A stretch of DNA of 64,000 nt, taken from NCBI RefSeq assembly GCF_001423405.1, contig NZ_LMNS01000038.1, forward strand, positions 347,119 to 411,118, given 5' to 3'. The notes below the pieces were generated by a model. That model saw only the letters and a program-made list of their open reading frames with translations, was not told the origin of the DNA and ran no database searches. Position numbers and translations under genes: made by a program. The first letter of the stretch is position 1. Every line of letters begins with the position of its first letter. Below, piece after piece: positions 51,095-59,533 of the stretch. The DNA comes from Methylobacterium sp. Leaf123. Lineage in GTDB: Bacteria; Pseudomonadota; Alphaproteobacteria; Rhizobiales; Beijerinckiaceae.

Positions 51095-52480
51095 ATGCCC
51101 GTGCTTCAAATTGTCCAGGCTTACGACCGCGCGCCGTTCGCCGAGTTGCCCACCGACGACGCGTCGGCCCTTGAGCGCAAGCTCGTCGCCGCTGAGCGCG
51201 CCTTCCGCGACCGCGGGGCGTGGCTGAAGCCGCATGTACGGATCGCCATCCTGCAAGAGGTCGCCCGCCGCATCGCCGAGCTGCGCGACCATTTCAGCCG
51301 TCAGATCTCCCGCGAGGGCGGCAAGCCGCTCACCGACGCACGAATCGAGGTGGACCGCGCCGTCGATGGCGTGCGCAACGCGGCGGAAGCCCTGCGCGAC
51401 CTCTCCGGCCGCGAGATCCCGATGGGGCTCACCCCCGCGAGCGAAGGGCGCTGGGCCTTCACGACGCGCGAGCCGATTGGCGTCGTCGCAGCGATCTCTG
51501 CCTTTAACCATCCGCTCAACCTGATCGTCCATCAGGTGGCGCCCGCCATCGCCGTCGGCTGCCCGGTAATCGTCAAGCCGGCGTCCTCTACGCCATTGTC
51601 CTGCTTCGACTTCGTGCAGCTCGTCCACGAGGCCGGCCTGCCCGAGCCGTGGTGTCAGACCTTCCTGCCGGCGACGAACGACCTCGCCGAGGCGATGGCG
51701 ACCGACCCGCGCGTCGCTTTCGTCAGCTTCATCGGCTCGGCCCGCGTCGGATGGCACCTGCACGGCCGCCTCGCGCCGGGCACGCGCTCAGCTTTGGAGC
51801 ACGGCGGCGTCGCCCCGGCCATCGTCGATCACAGCGCCGACCTCGACGCGATCATCGCGCCGCTGGTGAAGGGCGGCTACTACCACGCCGGTCAGGTCTG
51901 CGTATCGACGCAGCGCATCTTCGTCCATGCCGAGATCGAGGCGGCCTTCACCGAGCGCTTCCTGGGCCGGGTCGCGGAACTCCGGACCGGCGACCCACTC
52001 CTCCCCGGGACGGAGGTCGGCCCGCTGATCCAGCCGCGCGAGGCCGACCGCGTCCGCGCCTGGATCGACGAGGCGGTGAGTGGCGGCGCGCTTTTGAGCG
52101 GGGGCGAGCGCCTCTCCGAGACGACGCTGAGCCCCGCCGTGCTGCGCGCTCCTTCAAGCGAGGCACGGCTCTCGCGCGAGGAGGTGTTCGGCCCGGTCAC
52201 CTGCCTGTACCCCTACGACAACCTCGACGCCGCCATCGCGACGGCGAACGCGCTGCCCTCCGCCTTCCAAGCGAGCGTATTTGCGCAGGATGTCGGCGTT
52301 GCCCTGAGGGCCGCCGAGCGGCTCGACGCATCGGCGGTGATGATCAATGAAGCGACCGCGTTCCGCACCGACTGGATGCCGTTCGCAGGGCGGCGCAACT
52401 CGGGCTACGGGATCGGCGGCATCCCTTACACCATGCGCGACATGACCCAGGAGAAGATGATCGTCCTGCGGCGACCCTAA
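51095..52480 (+). CDS. NAD(P)-dependent aldehyde dehydrogenase (cluster B)
   Basis: 461 residues from ATG 51095 (GAGGAG upstream), two residues longer at the N-terminus than the cluster A protein because that copy starts at the following GTG. Catalytic Asn138, Glu235 and Cys269 are intact. The most variable part relative to cluster A is around residues 325-335 (GALLSGGERLSE against GAGLTGGARLSE). It is followed by an AT-rich gap and the full-length chemoreceptor, without the DUF6894-like gene found in cluster A. Confidence 0.85.
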   Translation: MPVLQIVQAYDRAPFAELPTDDASALERKLVAAERAFRDRGAWLKPHVRIAILQEVARRIAELRDHFSRQISREGGKPLTDARIEVDRAVDGVRNAAEALRDLSGREIPMGLTPASEGRWAFTTREPIGVVAAISAFNHPLNLIVHQVAPAIAVGCPVIVKPASSTPLSCFDFVQLVHEAGLPEPWCQTFLPATNDLAEAMATDPRVAFVSFIGSARVGWHLHGRLAPGTRSALEHGGVAPAIVDHSADLDAIIAPLVKGGYYHAGQVCVSTQRIFVHAEIEAAFTERFLGRVAELRTGDPLLPGTEVGPLIQPREADRVRAWIDEAVSGGALLSGGERLSETTLSPAVLRAPSSEARLSREEVFGPVTCLYPYDNLDAAIATANALPSAFQASVFAQDVGVALRAAERLDASAVMINEATAFRTDWMPFAGRRNSGYGIGGIPYTMRDMTQEKMIVLRRP

Positions 52481-52648
52481 AAGGCGGAGACAATCACCTG
52501 AAGTTGCGGCAAATGATTTGAGATCAATTCCGATCGCCGCACCCGATAGCAGTAGCAATGTGGAAGGCTATTTATGCGATTTTAATGACCACCAAATATG
52601 GCTTAATATCACGGCCATATATTTTAAATTGACTCCGAAAGCCGCCCG

Positions 52649-54319
52649 ATGACGATAAAGCGCATCCTTACAGCCCTGTTCTCGATTCTGCTGCTCCTGT
52701 GTCTAGGCCAGGGCGCCTTGACGCTGATGAAGCTCGACAGCACGGCAGAGCGGACGAACGACCTGCTCGATAACGCCATACCGTCGATGAACGAGGCACA
52801 CACGATCAACGCGCTCGTTATCCGGACGCGGCTCTGGCAGTTCCGCTACATGACCGCCGAAAGCGAGACTGCGAAGGTCGAGAGCGCGGCGAAGGCGGTG
52901 GAATTCAGTCGCGACCGGAATACCAAGCTCGAAGGATACCGGGCGCTGATCACTTCGCCCGAGGAGCAGAAGGTCTACGACGATCTCGTCGTCAAGCTGA
53001 GCCGGTCGAGCCTCGACTGGGACCAGTTGCACGGCTTCCCGGCAGAGCGTCGCGACGAGGCGATGGCGTTCTTCCGCGGTCCGATGAACGCGAACTACCT
53101 CGCTGTGTCGAGCGCGACACGGGCGCTCGTCGACATCAACGTTGCGGCCAGCAAGGCTGCGGGTCAGCTGATCCGCGCGGAGCAGGCCTCCGCTGTGCAG
53201 GCAACGCTCGTCATGCTTTGTGTCTCCACCCTGATCGCGCTAGGTGCCCTGGCCTTCTGCTTCCTCGGCATCTCGCGCCCGATCGAGCGCATGACCAAGG
53301 CCATGCTCCGGCTGGCTGGTGGAGAGGCCGGGATCGAGATTCCCAGCGCAGGACGCCGGGACGAGCTCGGCGCGATGGCCGGTGCCGTCCAGGTGTTTCG
53401 CGACAATCTCATCCGCACCCGGCAACTGGAGGAGGAGACGGCGCTCGCCCGTGCCTCGGCCGAGGAACAACGCAAGGCCGGGATGCGCCAGATGGCCGAC
53501 GGCTTTGAGCACGCGATCGGCGCCATCGTCGGTATGGTCTCGGCTGCGGCGAGCGAGTTACAGGCGACGGCCCAGAGCCTGAGCGCCACCGCCAGTCAGA
53601 CTGCCGACCAATCCGTCAGCGTCGCCGCGGCGGCCGAGGAGGCTTCCACCAACGTTACCACCGTGGCGGCCGCCGCCGAGGAACTCGGTTCCTCCGTCGA
53701 CGAGATCGGCCGACAGGTCTCGGGTTCGGCCGCGCTCGCGCAGGCGGCCGTGGTCGAAGCAAGCGGAACCGCCAGTCTGGTTCAGGATCTGGCACAGGCG
53801 GCGAGCCGCATCGGCGACGTGGTGGCGCTGATCTCGCAGATCGCGGGCCAGACTAACCTGCTCGCCCTCAATGCCACGATCGAGGCGGCACGAGCCGGCG
53901 AGGCCGGCCGGGGCTTCGCGGTGGTGGCCGCGGAGGTGAAGGAACTCGCCAACCAGACGGCGCGGGCAACCGAGGAGATCGGGCGGCAGATTGGCCAGAT
54001 CCAGGGCTCAACGGATCAGGCCGTGCAAGCGATCGACGGCATCGGTGGGCGCATCCGAGAGATCGCGAACGTGGCCGCCTCGATCGCCGCGGCGGTGGAA
54101 GAACAGGGGGCGGCGACGCAGGAGATCGTGCGCAACGTTGCCCAGGCGGCGTCCGGCACCGGAGAGGTGACGGCTAACATTGCGGGCGTGGCGAGTGCGG
54201 CCGAAGAGACCGGTTCGGCGTCAGCCCAGGTGCTCGCCTCGTCCTCCGAACTGTCGCGCCAATCCGAGCATCTCACGGCGGAAGTCGCACGCTTCCTCGC
54301 GACGGTGCGCGCCGCATGA
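52649..54319 (+). CDS. Methyl-accepting chemotaxis protein, full length (cluster B)
   Basis: 556 residues. Membrane helix 5-27, four-helix-bundle periplasmic domain about 30-185, second membrane helix about 187-210, HAMP domain about 211-265 (RPIERMTKAMLRLAGGE, RRDELGAMAGAVQVF), and signalling domain about 290-550 with the conserved hairpin ALISQIAGQTNLLALNATIEAARAGEAGRGFAVVA that contacts CheA and CheW. It should direct taxis toward the compound taken up by the cluster. The upstream 100 bases are strikingly AT-rich and probably hold its promoter. The cluster A homologue has lost 351 codons, so this is the only functional receptor of the pair. Confidence 0.9.
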   Translation: MTIKRILTALFSILLLLCLGQGALTLMKLDSTAERTNDLLDNAIPSMNEAHTINALVIRTRLWQFRYMTAESETAKVESAAKAVEFSRDRNTKLEGYRALITSPEEQKVYDDLVVKLSRSSLDWDQLHGFPAERRDEAMAFFRGPMNANYLAVSSATRALVDINVAASKAAGQLIRAEQASAVQATLVMLCVSTLIALGALAFCFLGISRPIERMTKAMLRLAGGEAGIEIPSAGRRDELGAMAGAVQVFRDNLIRTRQLEEETALARASAEEQRKAGMRQMADGFEHAIGAIVGMVSAAASELQATAQSLSATASQTADQSVSVAAAAEEASTNVTTVAAAAEELGSSVDEIGRQVSGSAALAQAAVVEASGTASLVQDLAQAASRIGDVVALISQIAGQTNLLALNATIEAARAGEAGRGFAVVAAEVKELANQTARATEEIGRQIGQIQGSTDQAVQAIDGIGGRIREIANVAASIAAAVEEQGAATQEIVRNVAQAASGTGEVTANIAGVASAAEETGSASAQVLASSSELSRQSEHLTAEVARFLATVRAA

Positions 54320-54506
54320 TGTGCCGCCTCGGCCCGCGTCGCCGAACGAGTACCGCGCGCACGGCCGGTGTGCACGGCACGCCCGCCCGCCGCCAGGGGA
54401 AGGTGGCGGACCCTGATGACAGGGGAACGTTCCGCGAGGATGATCCGCTCCGGTCGCTGCCTCCCGTGACGGGCCGGCAACGGGATCGGAGCGGACTTCG
54501 CATCGG

Positions 54507-56345
54507 ATGAGAGCGCTGCGCCTCGTGACCTGTGCCGTGCGGCGGCGGATCACCCGCAACCGCGCCGTCCTTTCGACGTGGCGTTGGGCATTGGCGTCGT
54601 TCACCTTCGTGGCCACGCTTGCGGTGTTCGGCGTCACCTTGGATGCCGGCCACGAGCAGGTTCGGCGCGCTGCGCGCCAGCGCCTCGTCATCGGCGAGGC
54701 GGTGCTGCGCTCGGCCGTCGAGCGCTATCAGTATCTTCCCAGCGTCCTTGCCCTTGATACCGAGGTACGCAGCCTTCTCAATGCGGTCGGCGATCCCCAT
54801 CGGGTCGCGGCGGTCAACGCAAGGTTCGAGGCCATCGCCCGCGTGTCGAGCGTCGCCGCCATCTACCTGCTCGACCGGGACGGGCTGACCCGCAGCGCCA
54901 GCAACTGGAACCAAGCACTCAGCTTCGTCGGGATTTCCTACGCCTATCGACCCTACTTCACCGAGGCCGTCGCGACCGGCGCCTCGCGCTATTTTGGTGT
55001 TGGCAACACTACGAATCGGCCTGGCCTGTTCATCGGCAAGGCGGTGCCGGCGCCGGAGGGCAGCATCGCCGGGGTCGTGGTGGTCAAGGTTGATCTCGAA
55101 GGATTGCAGCGGGAGTGGCGGCAGGCCGATGAGCACGTCCTCGTCTCCGACGCGTCGGGTGTCGTCTTCTTGGCGAGCGAGCCCTCCTGGAAGTACCGCC
55201 CGCTCCGCCCTCTCGCCCCATCCGACACGGCCCGCATCCGCGCGGCACGCCAGTACGGCGATAGCGACCTGCGCGCCCTGCTGGCGGGCGACGCCGACGG
55301 TGGCACGATTAAACTCCCTCAGGGCGCGAGCGCCGTGTAAGGGATCGTCGAGCGGACCGTGATGCCGGATCTCGGCTGGACGCTTCTGTACGTCGCCGAG
55401 ACCGACGCCACCCTGCGTTACGCTTTGCTCGCGGCGCTTGCCGCCGGCATCTCGTGCCTCGCTCTCGCGTTGGCCCTCGCCGCGGCGCAAGAAAGGCGGC
55501 AGCGGCTACGCAGCGAACGCGCCATGCGCCTCACGCTGGAGCGGCGCGTGGCGGAGCGGACCGCCGATCTCAGCGCCGCCAACACCCGGCTGCGCGGCGA
55601 GATCACCGAGAGGGAACGTGCCACCGCCGCCTTGCGAGCGACGCAAGACGAGTTGATCCATGCCGGCCGGCTCGCTGCGCTCGGGCAGATCTCCATGGCA
55701 ATCAACCACGAGATCAACCAGCCGCTGGCGGCGCTTCGCACCTTCCTGTCCAGCTCATCCGTCTTCCTGGAGCGCGGCGACACCGCCACCGTCGGGCGCA
55801 ACCTCAAGCGTATGACCGAGGTGACGCAGCGCATCGGCGAGATCATTCGCCATCTCAAAGTCTTCGCTCGCAAGACCGGGCCGGAGCATTGGGAGCCGGT
55901 GCGGCTCGGCGTTGCCGCTGCGGCAGCCCTCGACCTGCTCGCGGCCCGCATCCGCGCCGAATCCGTTCAAGTGAGCTGTGCGATCCCACCCGACGCCATG
56001 GTGCGGGCCGAGCTGGTGCGGCTGGAGCAGGTGATTCTGAACCTGATGGTCAACGCCCTCGACTCCATGCGCAACACGCCCGAGCGCCGGCTCGACCTGA
56101 CCGCTGCGCGCGAGGAGGCGTCCTCCTGGCAGCTGCGCGTTGCCGACAGCGGGAGCGGAATTCCCGAGGAGCACATGCCGCACGTCTTCGATCCCTTCTT
56201 CACAACGAAGGCAGCCGGCGAAGGCCTTGGTCTCGGCCTGTCGCTGTCGTCGCTGATCGTGCGCGACTTCGGCGGCAGCCTCGCCGCCGGCAATGGGACG
56301 CACGGCGCCGTTTTCACCCTCGTCCTTCCCGCGGCGGAGGCTTGA
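54507..56345 (+). pseudogene. dctB: DctB-like sensor kinase interrupted by a stop codon (cluster B)
   Basis: The frame from ATG 54507 encodes the membrane helix and most of the periplasmic sensor domain and then meets TAA at 55338-55340, at a position where cluster A has Ser277. The same frame continues from 55341 to 56345 with the second membrane helix, coiled coil, NHEINQPLAA phosphorylation box and ATPase domain (NLMVNALDSM, DSGSGI, GEGLGLGLS). An internal ATG at 55362 could start a kinase lacking the sensor, which would be either inactive or constitutive. The rest of the sequence is well preserved, so the mutation is recent. Confidence 0.88.
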
Positions 56346-56350
56346 GCGCG

Positions 56351-56839
56351 ATGGCGAAGCTATCGAACCGAGTCTTCTTCATCGACGACGAGGAGACGGT
56401 GCGGGAGGCGCTTCACCAGTGGCTGACGCTCGCCGACTACGACGTCGAGACCTTCGAGGACCCGGATGCGGCGCTCGGCCAGATCGACGAGCGCTTCCCC
56501 GGCATCCTCGTAACCGACATGCGCATGCCGCGCATGAGCGGCCTCGACGTTCTGGAGCAGGCACTGCGGCGAGATCCGGACCTGCCGGTCCTCCTTGTCA
56601 CCGGCCACGGCGACGTGACGATGGCGGTGGAGGCAATGCGGCGTGGCGCCTACGACTTCATTGAGAAGCCCTTCGAGCCCGAGCGCCTCGTAAGCGCGAT
56701 CGGCCGCGCCTGCGAGAAACGCCACCTCACCCTGCGGCTGCGACGCCTCCACGCAGTCGCGGACACCCCCTGCATAGATGTAGCGGCCTGCACTGATGAT
56801 TGCCCGGACGCGCAATCATCAGTGCAGGCCTACAGCTAG
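56351..56839 (+). pseudogene. dctD: DctD-like response regulator truncated after the receiver domain (cluster B)
   Basis: From ATG 56351 the protein matches cluster A DctD through residue 140 (receiver domain complete, phospho-acceptor Asp in LVTDMRMP, at residue 56), then at about 56770 runs into insertion-sequence DNA and stops at 56839. The AAA+ and HTH domains are gone. A 162-residue receiver-only protein might still be made and accept phosphate from a DctB kinase, acting as a phosphate sink, but cannot activate transcription. Confidence 0.88.
56775..56834. repeat. Fused insertion-sequence ends at the dctD breakpoint
   Basis: Bases 56779-56834 start TGTAG and end CTACA and form inverted arms of 22-24 bases (GGCCTGCACTGATGATTG is common to both) around 10 central bases. 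This looks like two terminal inverted repeats brought together after loss of the element's core. The first 42 bases (56775-56816) recur exactly at 37282-37323. The structure sits exactly where dctD homology ends. Confidence 0.65.
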
Positions 56840-57678
56840 GAGCCGGCTTCGAACACGTTAGTCCGGCATTGCTCCAGATAATTCACGAGATCGGCCTTCG
56901 AATAAAGGATCCGCCTGCCAAGCCTATGGAATGGCGGCCCCTGTTCACACACACGAATCTTGTTGAGCTGACTCACGGACAAATTCACGAAGGCGGCGGC
57001 CTGCCGCACGTTCATCATGAATCCGTCGGGAACGCCCGAGGTCTCGCGCGGAGCAGATGAACTCGCACCCTCGACCTGCGGCCTCTGTTTCGCTCGGCTG
57101 GAGCGGGCTGCCGCAGCCGGTTCCGCAGCGACCCTGCGGACGCGCACAGAGAAGTAGACATGTCCGTCAGGCGTCCTAGCCACGCCAGGGCCCCAGTCGA
57201 TCTTCGACGATGCCCACAGATCGGCAGGCACCGATCTGAAACCATGGCTCGGCGACGGTTGCGGTCCCCCTCTCGCGTGAACCTCGACGATTCCTTCCGC
57301 GACCAGTTCAGCGAAGCGTTTGACCAGGATTCCCCAGAACGCCTCCACGGCCCCGGACAGGACATCCGCTGCTTCGGGATCGAAGCTGCGACGGGCGGCT
57401 TCCCGAAACTCCAAAGGGTGCGACGACGCACTCCTGATGTACTCCTCGTCCTCGGCATCACAGCATTCGGGAGCGATGTCAGGAACGGAAGCGCAGAGGA
57501 TGCCAGCATCCCATTCGACCCATATGCTTGAGGGAAAACTCGGCAATGTGACCAGCCAGTGCATCAGATCGGCATCGCGTTGCATATCGGCTTCGGAAGG
57601 CTCAACATTCCGACCGAGAACGAACGGCGCGAGCCGAAGCTCGACCCATTCGGAAGGAGCGGCAGTTGGAACGCTCAC
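56836..57678 (-). CDS. Protein with C-terminal excisionase-like HTH
   Basis: 280 residues from a GTG at 57678 that overlaps the integrase stop (GTGA); the open frame reaching 57795 runs inside the integrase gene and is rejected. The first 200 residues are unrecognised, with an acidic Trp-rich stretch (DLMHWLVTLPSFPSSIWVEWDAG). The C-terminus (MNVRQAAAFVNLSVSQLNKIRVCEQGPP, RILYSKADLVNYLEQC) is the MerR/AlpA-type HTH used by excisionases. Coupled to the integrase, it probably promotes excision of the element or regulates the integrase gene. Confidence 0.7.
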   Translation of the reverse strand: MSVPTAAPSEWVELRLAPFVLGRNVEPSEADMQRDADLMHWLVTLPSFPSSIWVEWDAGILCASVPDIAPECCDAEDEEYIRSASSHPLEFREAARRSFDPEAADVLSGAVEAFWGILVKRFAELVAEGIVEVHARGGPQPSPSHGFRSVPADLWASSKIDWGPGVARTPDGHVYFSVRVRRVAAEPAAAARSSRAKQRPQVEGASSSAPRETSGVPDGFMMNVRQAAAFVNLSVSQLNKIRVCEQGPPFHRLGRRILYSKADLVNYLEQCRTNVFEAGS

Positions 57679-59177
57679 AGGTTCGATTCCTTGCGGGAGG
57701 AGGGCGTAGTCTGCTCCGGCGGGCTTGCCGCGGGGTGAACGAACTGCCGCGGCCGAACAAGGGGAGGGGGCGGGCCGACAGCGGTCGTACTGCACGGCAT
57801 GGCATCCGACTTGAAAGAGACAAGGGCGCAGGCGATGCTCGAAGCGACCGGAGCGGCAGCGTCCAACGCAGCCTTATCCTGCACGTGGGCGTAGACGAGC
57901 GTCGAACGGGGATTCTTGTGTCCGAGGATCGCTCCGATCAGCCGCAGGCTGAGGCCGGCGGACACGGCGCTCGAGCCGAGGGTGTGCCGCAGCAGATGCG
58001 GAAAGAGTTCGTCGAGACCCGCGAGGCGTTTGAGTAGCGGCAGAATACGCTTGGTGCCGGTGTAGTGGCCAATGCCGTGCTCTGCAGGGAAGACGTACAT
58101 GGAGGCCGGTCTTCCACGGACCTTCGGAGTTTTCTTCCAGATTTCCATGAGAAGCTTGAGTGCCTCGGGGGTCAGAGGGCGCTCCGGTATGCTCTTCGAG
58201 CGCTTGAGCACGATCTGGTTCCTTTCAAAGTCCACCTCGTCCCAGAGCAGACCGGCCCCCTCGTCGCGCCTCAGGCCGGTCAGCAGCCAAAGCCGGATCT
58301 GGTCAGGGCCTTTGGGATTGACCCCATGCAACTGCTCTGCATCGTCCAGCGCTTTGCCTAGCCGCTCGATCATGGCCAGGGTCAGATAGCTCTTTCTCTC
58401 ACCGTCGACCTTGAAAACCTTCGCAGTCCGCACCGGGTTGGACGCCATGAATCCGCGCTCGACCGCGAAGCTACAGACCGACGAGAAGTCGCGGATGACC
58501 TTCCTGGCGGCGCCCACCCCCCCGCAGACCTCAGACCGCCTGCCGGCGGAGTCTCCCCCACCCGCCTTGCGCTCACCTCCTTCGGGCCCGGTGCTCCTCT
58601 TCCCGGCCTTGCCCTTTTTGTCACGCTTGCGGTCCTTCCCAACCCCGGTCGCAGTTGCGCCTTCGGACACCTTTTTGAAGAGCGTCTCGACATCCTTCTC
58701 GGTCAGATTGCAGAGATTCAGCTTCCCGAGGATGGGGACTACGTGGTTGCGAAGGCGGCCCATCGTGTAGCACTTAGTCTTCTCGCCGAAGGGCTGCCCC
58801 TGCCGCTTACCTGTCCGGCAGTACAATCCTTCATTCTCATAAAGATCGATCAGTTCCGATACGAGCGACGAGTTCCGGAGCTCCCGACGTTCCTTCGCCG
58901 GGTCTTTTCCGTCCGCTGCGAGCCCACGCTTGATCCTGGCCTCGTTCCGAGCGTCTTCGACACGCATGGTCCCGGCATCGCCAAGCTTGAGCTTGTCGAG
59001 CTTTGCGGTTCGACCTCGTCCCACACGATACTGGACGTAGAAGGCCTTCACGCCCGAAGGCTGGACGCGCAGTCCGAAGCCCGGCTGATCCAGATCCCAG
59101 ACGAAGTAGCTCGAAGGCCGCGCCTTGGCCTTGTCGACGACGGCTCTTGTCAGCCGCACTGAGTTCCCACGCTTCAT
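57675..59177 (-). CDS. P4-type tyrosine integrase
   Basis: 500 residues from ATG 59177; GAGGAG lies eight bases upstream, too close to the earlier ATG at 59183. The N-terminal domain is the P4-integrase type (VWDLDQPGFGLRVQPSGVKAFYVQYRVG), followed by core-binding and catalytic domains with Arg in LLTGLRRDEGAGLLWDEVD, the HLLRHTLGS box and Tyr in TLVYAHVQD. A 45-residue Gly/Lys/Arg-rich insert near 190-235 is unusual and probably a flexible loop. The gene lies about 160 bases from a tRNA-Gly 3' fragment, the expected target of this family. Confidence 0.9.
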   Translation of the reverse strand: MKRGNSVRLTRAVVDKAKARPSSYFVWDLDQPGFGLRVQPSGVKAFYVQYRVGRGRTAKLDKLKLGDAGTMRVEDARNEARIKRGLAADGKDPAKERRELRNSSLVSELIDLYENEGLYCRTGKRQGQPFGEKTKCYTMGRLRNHVVPILGKLNLCNLTEKDVETLFKKVSEGATATGVGKDRKRDKKGKAGKRSTGPEGGERKAGGGDSAGRRSEVCGGVGAARKVIRDFSSVCSFAVERGFMASNPVRTAKVFKVDGERKSYLTLAMIERLGKALDDAEQLHGVNPKGPDQIRLWLLTGLRRDEGAGLLWDEVDFERNQIVLKRSKSIPERPLTPEALKLLMEIWKKTPKVRGRPASMYVFPAEHGIGHYTGTKRILPLLKRLAGLDELFPHLLRHTLGSSAVSAGLSLRLIGAILGHKNPRSTLVYAHVQDKAALDAAAPVASSIACALVSFKSDAMPCSTTAVGPPPPLVRPRQFVHPAASPPEQTTPSSRKESNL

Positions 59178-59334
59178 CCGCATGCTCCTCGGGCTGCACC
59201 CAGGCTTCACGCTTTCTGAAACGCGGGGCCATGCAATGAAAGCCCATGCAACTATTTTGTCAACTCAATCAATAAGTTAGGTCACGCAATGGCACGCAGT
59301 GACACACCGGGAAACGCAATGAAACGGAATGCCC

Positions 59335-59384
59335 CAACCTTGCCAAGGTTGGGGTCGAGGGTTCGAATCCCTTCGCCCGCTCCA
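59335..59384 (+). other. Attachment site: 3' fragment of tRNA-Gly(GCC)
   Basis: Fifty bases match the 3' half of tRNA-Gly: anticodon arm with loop TTGCCAA (anticodon GCC), T arm with GGTTCGAATCC, and acceptor strand to CCA at 59382-59384. The 5' half (acceptor 5' strand and D arm) is absent and replaced by element DNA. This is therefore an att repeat, not a functional tRNA; the intact tRNA gene should lie at the other end of the element, left of this window. Confidence 0.85.
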
Positions 59385-59413
59385 GTTTCTTCAAAAGAAC
59401 TGACCGACCAACG

Positions 59414-59436
59414 AAAAGCCGCCGCAAGGCGGCTTT
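59414..59436 (+). terminator. Rho-independent terminator after the tRNA fragment
   Basis: Six-base stem GCCGCC / GGCGGC (59418-59423, 59428-59433) with loop GCAA, preceded by AAAA and followed by TTT. It is probably the original terminator of the tRNA-Gly gene and therefore chromosomal. Confidence 0.75.
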
Positions 59437-59533
59437 CGTCGTTCTAGGCTTGCCGCCTGAGGCCGTCGCGGCGGCGTTAACGATCTGTTAGCCAAACAAT
59501 TCCTAACGTCCGGCGGGGGCAGGAAAGCCGGGC

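Noticed and set aside
59335..59384. A functional tRNA-Gly gene
   Set aside because: Only the anticodon arm, T arm and 3' acceptor strand are present; the 5' acceptor strand and D arm are missing, so it cannot fold as a tRNA.
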